Shown: positions 32,248-45,232, counted from the stretch's first letter. The stretch is 64,000 nucleotides of DNA from Echinometra lucunter (GCA_029962745.1 CM057151.1:32732964-32796963), one strand, 5' to 3'. Made by a program: numbers and translations. Notes: generated by a model not told the origin, from the letters alone.

Positions 32248-35200
32248 ATGATGTCTTTACAAGTAATTACCCCAAATTGCAATGGGTTAGGTAATGAATT
32301 TAAAAGGCAGATGTGTTTCCGATGGTTTAAAAACCAAAATGCTGCCATTGTTCTCATTCAGGTAACACATTGAGCTAAGGACATGGAACATATAATACGA
32401 AACGAAGGGAATGGAACCATGTATTTTAGTCATGGTAACACTAATGCACGTGGAGTAGCACTATTGATTGAGAGACAGATTGATATTTCATTTTCTCATT
32501 TTGTCTGAATATAATGATCATGATGGGAGACTGCTTATCATAGAATATGAAATACATTCAACTAAATACCTTCTTGTGAACATCTACGCCCCCAAATATT
32601 CATACAAAACAGTAAGTTTTCTTTAAAGATGTTTATAACCTATTGGGAAAAAATCGGTGTCAATGATCTTCAAACACATTTGATTATAGGTGGAGATTTT
32701 AATTGTGTACTAAATCAAAAAAGTGACACTTTTAATGTCAAAAGTACATACAAAACTCCTAAATTTCTAAAACAACTTATCAAAAACTTCATGCTTGTTG
32801 ATATATGGAGAAAAGTAAATATTGATAAAAAGCAATATACATAGCGTGACAAATATGTGCATAAGGCATCAAGAATCGATATGTTGTTAATCAGTAAAGA
32901 TGATAAAAGGTGATATTCTTAAGACTGATATAAGACCTGTCGTAAGTGGCGACCACAATGCGGTTATACTATAACAATCAAGATAGATGGTACTGTAAAT
33001 GGACCTGGTTTTTGGAATACAAGTGTGCTGACAAAAAAAAATAAGTATTGTAAAGGGGTTAGAAGAATTATAGATGAAATGGTCTGTGAAAAGAATAAAT
33101 TTGCATTTCCTGCCAAGAAGCATGGGAAATGTGTAAAATTAAAATTAGAGAATTCTCCATTAAATATGCTAAAAATAAGAAAAACAAAGAAAAGGATGTC
33201 AGTATTTTGGAACAGAAACTACAAAAGTTGAATGAAAAAATATGGAAGTTAAAAGATGAGAAAATGGAAGAAATTGTAAAAGATTATGAAAAAACTAGCG
33301 AAAAGTTGGAAAAAATATATACAAACACTTGAAAAATGTAAAGGTTCAGTTATCAGGTCAAGGGTAAAATGGTTTGAGGAGGGAGAGAGGAACTCAAAAT
33401 ATTTTTTTGTAATTAGAGAAATATCGATAAGAACTCAATCTTATTATTACGTAATAATAAAGGTAAAAGTATAACAAACCAGCAAAATATTAGAAAATAT
33501 GTACGTCGCTATTTATTATTCAAAGCTATTTAGTGCAGAAGAAGGTCAACATGATTGTTCGGGATATTTTCTTGACTTACAAATTCCAAAACTAACAGAT
33601 GAACAAACGGAATTATGTGAGGGCCACTTAACAGAACCAGAGTGTAAAAGATTATTTTTGAGTTTACTGAAAACAAATCACCAGGAAGTGATGGCTTGAA
33701 CTTTGAGTTTTAACAGCATGTTTGGACAGAAATAAAAGATTTGCTTGTTCCCGCACTGCATGAGGGTTTCGTACATAACGAATGAACAAACACACAAAGA
33801 CAAGCTGTGATCAAATTATTGTATAAAAGGGAGATGAAACTACTTTAGATAACTGGAGACCTATTATCTCTTTTAAACTATGATTACAAAATCGCAGCTT
33901 CACTTTTAGAACAAAGAATACAAAAGGTGATTTCAACGTTAATTTCAGATGACCGGGTAGCATATATTAAAGGTAGAAGTCTAGCCGAAAACGTCAGACT
34001 GATTGAAGATATTTTTTTTTTTTACTTTAAAACCACTCACACAAAGGAATCGCACTATTGACTGATTTTAGGAAAGCTTTTGATTGCCTTATAATAGAGA
34101 TTTTCTAGTTCAATGTCTACTAAGATTTGGATTTAAAGGCGATTTTTGTAAATGGGTCACTACATTATACAATAATGTTAAAAGTTACGTTAAAGGGGGT
34201 ACCCAATGTTGAAACAATGTTAGCTCATCTAAAAGAGCATGATTTTATTAGCAGAAAATCATCTGCCTAAAGTTTTTTAAAAAGTCGTGTTGCCAAGGAA
34301 ACCCCCAAATGAGGTAAGATTTCAGGATATTTTTGACCCCTCAGCTGTGACCCAGTTTCAACTGGGTACCCACTTTTACGTCAAAATGACGTCAAAGTGG
34401 GTACCTTGTCGCGCACTTCTAGCAAAATGCGCGCAAGGTATAATACATATTGTACAGCCCAGCGCGCAGCGCAGCACAACTGCAATGCGCGAAGCTGGGT
34501 ACCCACTTTTACGTCATACCTCATACTCACATTTTTGGTCAACTCTTGACTTTATATGAGAAAATTAGCCAAAATGCATTGATTTCGACTGAAAATCATC
34601 AAATTTTTAATGTTATTCTTCTTAGAATTCTATTCTCGATCATATATCAACAAAAAAAATTACCATTGTGTAATCACTTTAATATAAATGGATGGTTAAC
34701 GGAAGCAATTAGCATATCAAGAGGTGCGCGACTGGGGTGTCCCCTTTCAGCACTATTATTCATATCAGCTACAGAAGTGTTAGCAATTAAGATAAGAAGT
34801 GATCCAGAAATAAAAGGTATTTCACTCTTTGACACAGTTGAAATAAAGATCTTACAATTCGCAGATGATGCAACTATATTTGCTGATGATACACAATCTT
34901 TACAAAAAGCCTCCAATCCAGTAGAAATGTATTGCTCACTTTTTGGACTATGTTTGAATAAATCATAAAGCTCCATAGTCATGATAGTGAATATTAATGA
35001 TGGTACAACTGCTGAAAATGTAAGTAATATTCCATGGACCAATTCAAACGCAAAAATAGTGGGAGTTTACTTCAGAGGGGAAAAGAACATAATGCAGTTT
35101 ATCATGACTAGCTGCATATGGAGTCCAAATATTTCAAAAATAGAAAGTATAATCCGTTCTTGGAAAGAGAGATATTTAAAATTACCTGGTAAAATAATAA

Positions 35201-36000
35201 TAATCATATCATTTCTTGTTTCTCAAATCATATATAAAGCTCAAATGATGTTAATTCCACCAAGTGCAGTGATGCATGTTCATTATCTATCGTACACTTT
35301 CTTGTGGGAATGAAAAGAAGATAAGATAAAGAGAACGGTTGTTTGTATGAATTATGAGTTCGGTGGACTCAGAATAGTTGATTTGAATGTTTTATTGAAG
35401 AGTTTTATATTGAAATGGATATCATATTATTTTTCTCACAAAAATTGAAGATGCATGGGGTAGAATTATAGATGGTTTATTGTCTCGCCTATATAGGAGA
35501 CTTAAGATATTTGTTGAACAGTACTTGTACAGTAAAAGAAATAGCAACATGCACCTGTTGAGAAAATGAAAGTGCCTCAATATTATAAGGAGATGGTTTA
35601 TGCTTGGTTTGATTTCAAGGAGACCCTATAAAGTAATACGGTAGAAGGTTTTCAAAATATTCAGATTAAAAGTCAAAATCTTTGGTTTAATACACGTATA
35701 AGAAATCATAATGGTGACGTATTACTTTTTAGAAAGTGGTTTGACGCAGGAGTTTTGAAAATAAGCGAAATTATTTCACATTCAAATATAATGTCATTGG
35801 AGGAAATTGAACTTTTGTTTGAAAAAAGACATGCCTCTATGTTTCAAGAATATAATATTGTCATGAATGCTATTCCCAAAGTATAGAAAAACAATATGTT
35901 TAAGACAGTAACGGTAGAGAAGCAGTTAGATATCATGAAAGTCGTTTTACTGAATTTAAATAGAAAAAGAAAATCTTTTTTTTTTTTACAATATGATATC
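32248..36000 (+). pseudogene. Decayed Tx1/L1-type LINE ORF2 (endonuclease + reverse transcriptase)
   Basis: Across several frames the domains appear in order. The endonuclease N-terminus is SLQVITPNCNGLGNEFKRQM (32254 on), followed by GVALLIERQIDISFSH, IIGGDFNCVLNQKSD (near 32689) and KASRIDMLLISKDD. The reverse transcriptase has DRVAYIKGRSLAENVRLIED (fingers), DFRKAFDC (motif A, about 34064), RGARLGCPLSALLF (motif B) and FADD (motif C, 34858-34869). The C-terminal domain has NYEFGGLRIVDLNVLLKSF and LLFRKWFDAGVLKISEI. The 'GLR..D' and 'F.NW.DAG' signatures fit the Tx1 group of L1-like elements. At least five frameshifts or stops and the MITE at 34190-34682 disable it. Family identity is firm; clade is likely. 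Confidence 0.88.
34190..34682. mobile_element. TTAA MITE, family A copy 1, inside the Tx1 LINE
   Basis: The element begins TTAAAGGGGGTACCCAATG and its other end, inverted, reads TTAAAGTGATTACACAATG. TTAA flanks both sides. Removing it together with one TTAA joins the LINE frame as ...KSYV-NINGWLTE..., so the insertion site is exact. It contains TGACGTCA within an inverted 'gggtacccacttt' repeat. Related copies are at 51510 and 59089. The TTAA target suggests piggyBac-type mobilisation. Confidence 0.87.
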
Positions 36001-36235
36001 AAACAGTTTAGTTATTAAACCTAATAAACGTATTTAACTCTATGATTGGAAATCTGTATGGTTATTTAATTTACGACAGAAAAATAATAATCTGGGTGTC
36101 AGCCCTCCCCCTCCAAAAACGTTCCGCCCCTATACCATGCAACATCCTTTTCTCCTCAATTAGAAAAAAAAAATCAATATTAAGAGAAATTTTACTTGAC
36201 CTAGGCCTTATTTAAACCACGCCCCTACCAACCGT
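36001..36235. other. LINE 3' region and boundary
   Basis: AT-rich sequence that may still belong to the LINE 3' end is followed by 'tgtcagccctccccctcc', which looks like another DNA-element end. No gene is seen. Confidence 0.35.
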
Positions 36236-36480
36236 AAACAAATTGCACCTGTACGTCGCGACGTCGTGGTGTGGTGGCGGGTTGTCGAGGGTCGGGCTGT
36301 CCGCTGGGCGAATTGTCTTGACCGCCACACAATGTGTATGGATACCGCTTCCGCGCGGGGCGCCTCCGACATTGCCCCCCGGGCCGGGCCGACCCCATTG
36401 CCAGCGCCAGCCTGGCCCTGCCTTGATTGGGGAACAAATATGGCGGTTTCCCGAGCTGAGATGACATTATCGTTTGCAGC
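36236..36480. promoter_or_regulatory. CpG-rich, promoter-like stretch
   Basis: This is the most GC- and CpG-dense segment outside repeats, with 'cgcgacgtcg', 'gcgcggggcgcc' and 'ccccgggccgggccg', and an inverted CCAAT (attgg) near 36426. A donor-like AAAG|GTAACT follows at about 36806-36811. It could be the 5' end of a plus-strand transcript with a non-coding first exon, but no downstream coding exon was found. The overlapping long frames on both strands are composition-driven. Confidence 0.3.
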
Positions 36481-36940
36481 CAGGGAAAATCTGTCAAGGG
36501 TTTTGGATTTTTTTTAAAAAATAACCACTTCGTCAGAGATTTATTACAACAAAATATCGCTGACTTTTTTGTTTGGGGGGACTTGTGAACATGGTGAACG
36601 TGGACGTGGTACAATGAAATTAAGCATCGCCGGATTCGCCGCTAAATTCAACGGATTCTCAAGAGTACGAGTGCTTGTGGTTAATGTTTGGAGAGTAGGC
36701 AGCACTGCACTGCGACGAGGCCCCGTGACGTGACTGAACATTGCCGAACGGCTCTCCGTGGACGCTAGATATGACAGACTGAGCTTGTTCTAGCCCTAGG
36801 ATTAAAGGTAACTAAGTAAAAGATCTGTTCAGTGTTGGTTTATTTAATGGCAAACCCGGAGAATAGGGTTTGCCTTATTTAATTAGGCATTATCGTGAAA
36901 TCTGTCACCGGTTCCTTCACCTTCCGTGGGCTTGCTGTTT
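36481..36940. other. Sequence between the CpG-rich stretch and the foldback
   Basis: No coding exon was identified. A possible splice donor (AAAG|GTAACT) lies near 36808. Confidence 0.35.
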
Positions 36941-36949
36941 ATTTTGTCA

Positions 36950-37831
36950 TAGACCGAAGTGTTCTGTCTCTAACCATGCTAACAGTCGTCGTTAGGCTCG
37001 TATTTTGGTAGGGTCGGCACTCGTCCTTTTTAGAGACAGAAGCGCCCCAGTACGTTGTCCATGCAATCTCATCGTCGTGGGCACGACAATGAAAAACTAC
37101 CTCAAATCAGTGATTTCCCCCCTTTATTCATGAATATAAAAATATTATTATACACGTCTACAGAGTAGACCTATACAATGTAGCTTACCGATTTTATGTT
37201 TGATTCCTTTTAACTCTCCATTTTCAGGTAAATCCAGGGTCCTAACGACCGGCCTCTCGGTTGAAAATCTTGCAGCAGCCAACCTCTATCTCTGTTCACC
37301 TCCGTGCTTTTCGCAGGGAGATCAGCGAATTAGCGACTCGCATTTCAACCGTATTAACGAGCGACCAATACGAAACAACAACAACAAAAACATCGTTTGT
37401 ACGTATATGGCCAAACGTACGTGGTCAATCGTTTGAATGCGGCCGGTTGAAATGCAAGGAGTAGCGAATTCGCTGATCTCCCTGCGAAAAGCGCGGAGGC
37501 GAACAGAGATAGAGGTTGGCTGCTGCAAGATTTTCAACCGAGAGGCCGGTCGTTAGGACCCTGGATTTACCTGAAAATGGAGAGTTAAAAGGAATCAAAC
37601 ATAAAATCGGTAAGCTACATTGTATAGGTCTACTCTGTAGACGTGTATAATAATATTTTTATATTCATGAATAAAGGGGGGAAATCGCTGATTTGAGGTA
37701 GTTTTTCATTGTCGTGCCCACGACAAAGAGATTGCATGGACAACGCACTGGGGCGCTAAAAAAGGAGGAGTGCCGACCCTACCAAAATACGAGGCTAACG
37801 ACGACTGTTAGAGACAGAACACTTTGGTCTA
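36950..37831. mobile_element. 882-bp foldback element with 9-bp TSD
   Basis: The ends TAGACCGAAGTGTTCTGTCT and, inverted, TAGACCAAAGTGTTCTGTCT are flanked by identical ATTTTGTCA (36941-36949 and 37832-37840). The arms (about 36950-37345 and 37450-37831) are highly similar, including 'acagtcgtcgttag', 'cgacaatgaaaaact' and 'ttgaaaatcttgcagcagcc'. A 9-bp TSD with long inverted repeats suggests a Mutator-like or foldback class element. There is no transposase. Confidence 0.87.
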
Positions 37832-37840
37832 ATTTTGTCA

Positions 37841-40800
37841 GTGCTGGTGACAGCATTCTACTCCCATAGACTTTGTACTTGTATACAATGCGAGCGCACA
37901 CGCAGGAAGAGAGGTGACAGATTTCACAATTAGGCCGTTAATTAAGTCAATGGAAGACTTCCGTATATTGACATATTGCCGTGCACAAGTGAATGCGATT
38001 GAAACTTTAGATATGACACTGTCACGCTGCCTCATCTACAAGAAATTATAGAACTTGAACAAGATAGAAATGAACTGGATGATAGATAGATCTAGAAACC
38101 CGACTGCAGACTTCTGGGGCCTGTATGACTCTAATCTTGCTAAACCGTTTCACGAAGAGCATGCTAGCTAAATATCTCGTGAATGGATGAGGAAATGTGA
38201 CAGCACATAGCCTTGATCACAATCACACACATATATTTTGTAAACAAAAAATTATCAGAACTGCAATTATTTGAATGAACTGGTGAGGGCAAAGATTAGA
38301 AATAGTAGCAAGGGGTTATAGATAAAAGATATTTTCAAAGAAGGCAGATTACACCAAAGAAAAATGTATAAAATTCTGTTTTTAGTAATTAAGTTAATTG
38401 TCGTTTTGAAGGTAAGATGGGTACCCCCGGGACACTAGATTTGCAAAATAAACCCTTACGTTCATGATCGGAAAAAGGAGGCAAATTAAATATTTATCCA
38501 GCGTCATGTCTTGACCAAAACGTTGATATGCATAATTTTGGCAAATTACAAGCTAAAATATGTCTCTTAAAAAGTATTTTGTTTAAAAATCTATGATATA
38601 AATTATCTTTGAATAAATATAGGTCTGAAATCTACAGACTATCCCTTTGACTATGCCTTGCCTGATGTGGCAGAATTGCGTTCTTTTGTGAGATGTTACA
38701 ATCACGGGAGAAACCCCCTAGGAAACCCTTTTTGCAGATCGTTTCATATGAAACATGAAATATAATATTTATACATGAGCAAGGATGAATTACTGATTGC
38801 AGGAACCCTTAGAAAAGATAGATTTGAATTATTTTGAAAAATCTATGTAGCTTCCATTTTGGCCAGCCATAATCTACAAAATTAGTGGCATGTGATGGCG
38901 TTGCATATCAACAAAAAAAGATATGACAGGGTCAGAGGCGTCATAAGTTCTTAGTCGAGATGTTGACGTTGATCTTGGCAAACACGGCTTCGTGAAACAC
39001 GCAGCAGACAAGTAGCCAACTAGCGGCGATCTTACCTGAGAAGTTGACTTCGAGAAACGGGCCCCTGCATATTTCCAGTACATCTGGTAATAAAGGTCAG
39101 AAAGGTAATAAAGAGGTAGTGCCAGACTTGGGTCAGGTGCATGGGCCTACTACACGTACTTACATGTTTATGGAGATCGTTTCATCTGTGTGTGGGATTG
39201 TGACATCACTGCGCGAAAGCGCACATACGGAGATAAACACTCCCATTCATTCATGTATATTTTTCACAATTTGGCATCCCTTTTTCCTACATTTTCTTTT
39301 TTTTGTTGCAGTTTTTCCAGTGTAGGATCCTAATGGTATACTTTTCTTGAAAATATAATACCTATTTGTATTTTTAAAGTTAATCACAAGTCATGATCAA
39401 TTTTTTTCCTTTCTTTTATTCCATTCTGAATTGGGGCTTCCCGAATGAAATTACTCCATTCACGTACGTGTTGAATGGGCAATACTTGGCTCAGAATATT
39501 GGAAATAGGGAGATAAAAATGCTATTATCTACAGAGTATTACACTCATATTGCAAATTAATGGAATATAATAAAAATTCTAGATATTTTCAAACAACTGT
39601 CAAGTCTCTCGAGGCCAATGTGACTATTAATATTGATCCTAGTATCATTATTCATCAGCAATCTGCGGCTCATTCAGGGAAGCGCAACGGCCGAGACAGC
39701 ACGCCGAGAGTCTCGGCTCTGGTCAAAGCCGACCTCGCGTTGACTCAGCGGCCCATTGTAGCAATGAAAAAAAATTGAGAATTTTAGCTTATTATCCTAG
39801 ATAAGACAGCTAAAAAGCTTTTTCACATTCGGATGACATACATGTAATACAAATATTTCTTATTGTAATGCTGATATTTACACATCAACTTGATTGGCGG
39901 ATCTGCAAATACATGTATTTTAAGCTGAGCTGGTCCCCACACATCCAAAAAAGCACGGAGAAGTTGACATCCCCCAGCGAAATAGGGCTGCCTTTTGAGG
40001 CCGAGTCGTGTGGCGTGCACTCTCGTGGCGTTGCGGTGAAAAGCCGTTTCTGCTGCTTGCTGTCTGATATCAAAGTCGTTCTCGTCTGAATTATCTGCAG
40101 ACAGAGGACTTGTTCATTGAAATAACACTTATGAAATATTATCCACGGGAATATTCCAAAGCTTATAATCGATATGAACATGACTCCTAGAACAGAATTA
40201 CCAAATTTTACCCTTAAATGTGATAGCAAAATAAGGAAAAAATTCACATATTAGAAATAGATTTCATGCCCACTGGCTCTGCTAAAAAAAAAATGAGTAT
40301 TAGAAATGGTTCGTGTCAACCTAATTTACATATGATGGATAATAATGTTTGATCTCAAATAATTTCTGAAAAACTGCTTTGTTCAAAATTTGACACAAAT
40401 TCCAATATCTTGTATTTTTACAATGAATTACATAATTATTTTAACATTTCAAAGCATATTTTTGTCGAAATTTCTAGACGTTATGTGAAATTGTTCCACA
40501 GTTATGTTTCTGCGCATCCCTACCGCGCAGGTTAAAACGTCACGCGCACAGCTGATTGATTAGCTGTGCGCGTCAGCTGATTGTCCACGGTGCACCACAG
40601 CGCAGATGCAACACCGAGCCTGCCGAGCTGGCCGGCCTGGAGCGCAGCAGCTAGCTCTCGCTGGTTTGGGTTTGCAAAATTGACTAGATTTACATTCGTC
40701 ATGATACATGTATATGGTAACAATTACCATAGATTGTAAAGCCTGTCTAAAGCTTTAGTAAAGATTCACAGGGCTCTCACTTCACTTTTTCCTTGGTTGC

Positions 40801-41739
40801 CAGCCAGGCAACCAATACAATTGGTTAGGTTGCCTAATGGCAAATTAGGTGGTCACAGTGAATATGTTAAAAAAGCAATAGCATTGTGTAATGAAATGTA
40901 ATGTGAATCGGCGAATATTGCTCGCGATTCGCAATTCGTGTGCTTTCTTTAGTGGGAAAACCCCTCTTTTGGAGGCCCTATTCTCAGAAAACTGAATACT
41001 GCATACCGGAGGGGATATTTTTACCTATTTCTGCAGGCAATTTTCCTGTGTTTAATTGAGAAGTCCAATGAAAAGTGTTTATATCATCTCAGGAAAACCT
41101 GCACCGGACGTCTGCACTACAGACTAAGGAGATATTTCTTAAATCTGTTAGTAATAAACAAACACTAGTACTTGCCTACTTGGATAACATTACTAATCTT
41201 GTTGCTCTGTCTTGAAAGCCTTTGACAAGCTTTCCGGTTATTGACAACAACCAATGATTGAAAGTTATGCATAAAAATTGAATATGTTAGTAAACAGGTC
41301 TATTAACTATAAAAATAACTTGGAATCAAGTTTGCATACACTACTTCAGCTGTACTTGTTGCTATGTCAGTCAAGCCCATGACAAGCATTCAGTGTATCA
41401 AGAACAGCCATTGTTTTAAAAAGTATATACAAAATTTGAATATGCATGTGTGAAATTAGTTCCCATGACTGACAGCTTACCTCAGTACCATGTCATGTCA
41501 TCATTGCTAGCAAATGATTAGTAAAAGGACTATAAGACTAATGTAAGACTAACTGATTTCAGTGTAGGACTATTTACGGACCAAATTCTTTCTCATGCAA
41601 CACTAATTATTTCCAGGATTACTCAAATAAGACATAATTTGATTGACTAATCAATATTAGTCAGTTTAAACACAAATGACTATATATTTCGTAGTCAAAT
41701 AAGACATAGTGATTGACTAATCTTTTTAGTCATTTGACC
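37841..41739. other. Unassigned DNA between foldback and hAT copy B
   Basis: No gene is firmly supported. Near 38980-39065 lies a 'cgggcccgtttctcgaagtc'-type phrase typical of the end of a dispersed element. An open minus-strand stretch at about 39885-40094 follows an acceptor-like 'tcctctgtctgcag', and a minus-strand ATG at 40702 opens MTNVNLVNFANPNQRELAAA in a CpG-richer context. Neither could be linked into a gene. 'cagggctctcac' at 40771 looks like a lone hAT terminus. AGTC-rich palindromic words fill 41520-41740. Confidence 0.4.
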
Positions 41740-41882
41740 AACTTTCGTTTTCAGGGTGGATTCTCAACCTTTTGCATGTCTGTTTTTGGCGCGTTTTTGT
41801 GGTTTTCAAGCCAATTCGCAAATATTAGGGCAACGATAGTTCAAAAACAAGCATATGGACCCCACTTTTTAAATGTTTTAAT
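41740..41882 (+). repeat. Unit of a short diverged repeat, target of the hAT insertion
   Basis: 'tttttggcgcgtttttgtggttttcaa' and 'attcgca.atattaggg' here recur at 45345-45400, on the other side of hAT copy B ('tttttggcacgtttttgtgg', 'attcgcagccattaggg'). The hAT element therefore landed between or within diverged copies of a ~130-bp direct repeat. Confidence 0.55.
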
Positions 41883-44800
41883 CAAGGCTCCACACTAACT
41901 TTTTTTCTTGGTGGCCCGTTCGGGCCACTAAAATTATCATTTTTTCTTTTTTGGTGGCCCGAGAATGAAATTTGGTGGCCCGAAAAAACAAAGAAAAACA
42001 TAAGAAATTTAATAATTATAATAATGATTAAAACCTATTGTTTTACCCTCCTATGTCCTGAAATGATCATATTCAATGATAAAATTGCAGATTATTTTAT
42101 GATTCTTCCTTTCAATGACCCTTCAATGTAGGGCTGTTTTGAAAGCCCATTTTTGGTATTCATTTAAACGGTCATTTTTTTTTTTTTTTGACGATTAATC
42201 GACTACTCGGTACTTTCATTTGGCCAGTTGGCCGACCACTCCAGCTGTTCGTAGCCTGCTATCATTCAGCCCCGCGCCGGAGCAGCACCTGCGCTGCGAG
42301 GCCAGTCCCATACCCATATAACATCGTGTGCAATATCCCTAACAGTAATGTCCGATTTTCATAAAGAAACTTGGCAATAAAGCAATAAAAAATCCTGGTC
42401 AAATAAAGCCAAATAGATCGGCATTTGCTTGATATTTCATTGATAATTGGTGAAATCATGTTTCAATTATTCATCAGCAAGAGATGGCGCCAACCCGGAA
42501 GTGGAGCATAACACAGACTCAGGCCTTAAATTTTGTCATTTTTAGGGCAAGGCCACTTTGGCCTTAAAACGCCTCAAATTTTTAAGGGCACTAAGGCCAC
42601 TAAAAGGGCACCAACGCCAAAATCGTTTTTTAAAAAGGGCATCGTAGGCCAAAAAATTTTCTGCGTACTTTTTTTTTTTTTAAGATGTGTATCAAAACAA
42701 TATCGCATCAGCAACAGCCTCTGAAATTTAGAAAATGTATATTTCCCTGCAGGTAGTGTGTTTTGGACCTTATAATGAACAAACCTGAACATGGAAAACA
42801 GATTAATCATGTTATACTTATAAATATGTTGGTTCCATTTTTATCGAGTTTTGTGTGTGGGATTTATCCATGAAAGTTTCTTTTAAATATCTTTAAGATC
42901 CTTCCATACTGATAGAGTAATCAGTAAGTGTTGAAAAATGTTAGTAATTTTGTATGTAGTGTTTTGAATTGTTTCAGCATGTCTTTCCTTTACATAGCAA
43001 TTTTTTCTTTCTTTCTTTCATCAGGGCCGAAGGGGAAAAATGTCTTTCATAATAAGACTTTAAAAAAAGAAAGAAGGAAAAGGAAACAGTAGTACAGCAG
43101 GTTCTTTTGGCGCAATACTTGCATGCTATTCATAAAATTATTTCATTCAATTCAAAATTCAATGTCTAACAAAGCAGAAAGACACATAGCTATCATTTTC
43201 ATAATCGACCAGGCACGCAAAGTGGGTCATTCACAAAGTTGTCAACAGTCACACACGCACACCCACCCGTCCTACAGCAAAGTCGACTCGAAGGCGAAGC
43301 GCTCGGCTCGAACAAGTAACAGAAGAGCCTAAGCCCTCCGATCAAATAAAATCAAACAAAATCAGTTAATCCACAGAGATATCCGTAAAAAATAAACAAC
43401 CACTTCTAAATTCACTCAAACAGACAAAAATAGGAGTAAAACTCCTAAACTCAAAGCTCAAATGACAGGCCCGAAACACTACGATTACGAAATCACTGCA
43501 CAGCCACCGCGCAGCGCATAGCTAGGCACCACACAAATACCATGCAGTACACGAACTGACACACCATTCGCTGAAGTCAACAAGACTCAGAAGATTTTCA
43601 CAGAAAACATTATTATAATCACGAACCACACATCCACAACATAAAATAAATTACAAACCTTCCCAAAAAATAAGTAAAATATGGCAGAAAATGTGTACGG
43701 AAAAACACAAGAGATAGAATAGATCAGAAATTGGCGAGCCGGGATGACCGGAATCTAACAACCAATAAAAATAGATATCGATAGCAGCTATCGATGCGGC
43801 CAAAGTGCGCGCGCGAAATTAAAACTTACGGTACACGTACATTATTTATAGGTGCATTACGTGTGCGCACGGATTTACTTGTGATGCTTGTGATAGCCTA
43901 TCGAAATGAAGCATTTCTTACGTGAGGCGGGATCTTGTTTGGATGGGCCGGAGGCGCGTTTTCGATCAAAATTATTTATTAGCACTTGGTAGACCTTGGT
44001 TTTACTCTAAAATCAGCCTCGGCAATGGTTAATTTTGCAGTCGGAAGTAGGGCATTTTATGACTTACGGAAAGGGCACGACGGCCTGCTTGAAAAGAAAG
44101 GGCACGGCCTTTTTGGCCGTGAATTGATCACTTTTTTGGAGGGCATCGCGGCCAGTCATAGGGGCATCGTCGATGGCCGTCGATTAATTTATGCCCTAAC
44201 AGTCAGTGCACAAAATCCCATTCGGCCGTGTTGAAACCACGTATACATTACGATGAAAGCGCTGAGCAGTTATTTGAAATCTAACTCCAATGATTGAAAT
44301 CCCCATCACAAATCGCCAGCAAGGGCATATTACTAACAAACAAGCGCTTACTTGCAAGTATGAATGTTTTTTTCTGGGTAATATCCTTTCATCTTCGTTC
44401 ATTGCTATGTTCCAAAAATATTTTGTCACACTGACTGTAATAGCGTATCTTTCATTACGTTAGTGAGCACACTTGCTTACGGTGCATATCGCTGTGGTGA
44501 ACGATGGTGCAATGCGCGATTAAGTCGCTCTCTCACACAAGTACACACACATTAGGGCTTACGACTTCCGAATATTATTGAAAACACTTGTTTTCGCTGC
44601 GCGAGACATAAGAGTTTGGTCCGGGAGTTTGATGATTAAAAAAAATATTCTCATGCGAATTTAAGGCAACTGAATGACATCATCACACCTTAAAACTTTG
44701 AAATGGAGAGAAACATTCTTGATTTCATTAATGATTTCGCATTTTTGATGGATCATTCTGAAGTTCAATCTATGTATCCGAGTAGTCGATAGAAATTCTA

Positions 44801-45224
44801 TTATTCGTGTAGTGACATTTTCGGATGTTTAATCGTGTACTAGACTCGAAACAGGCCTGGTGTGGTGCGCGGAAAATACACACGGCCGCAGACCGAGGCC
44901 TACATATACTGCCATAAGACTAATCTAACTTTCATTTGAGGTCGGCTAGCTCGATCACCGCAACTAGATCCAGGTGCAATTAGAGTGATGTTGCGCTAAC
45001 TCAAACTGCGTCGTCGCTGATGAACTGCGAACAAACTGACTTGCAATTCGGATGGCGGAAGGAGCTAAAATGTGTACAATTAACACGCACGTAAATCGCG
45101 TTCACTTAGAATTTTCTGGTTGCCCGATTCGGGCCACCAAACTTATCACTTTTTGAAAAATGGTGGCCCGGGAGCCAATTTTGGTGGCCCCGGGCCACCG
45201 GGCCACCGCTAATGTCGAGCCTTG
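41883..45224. mobile_element. hAT-like element copy B (3342 bp, without piggyBac insertion)
   Basis: The ends CAAGGCTC and GAGCCTTG are flanked by identical GTTTTAAT (41875-41882 and 45225-45232), a clean 8-bp TSD. It is the inverse of copy A with near-identical sequence; even long shadow frames are residue-identical in places. It carries the intact TTAA (42883-42886) where copy A holds the piggyBac-like element. No transposase frame is present. Confidence 0.92.
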
Positions 45225-45232
45225 GTTTTAAT

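Noticed and set aside
36225..36614. 129-residue minus-strand frame in GC-rich DNA
   Set aside because: Overlapping frames are open on both strands, as expected from high GC, and no domain is recognisable.
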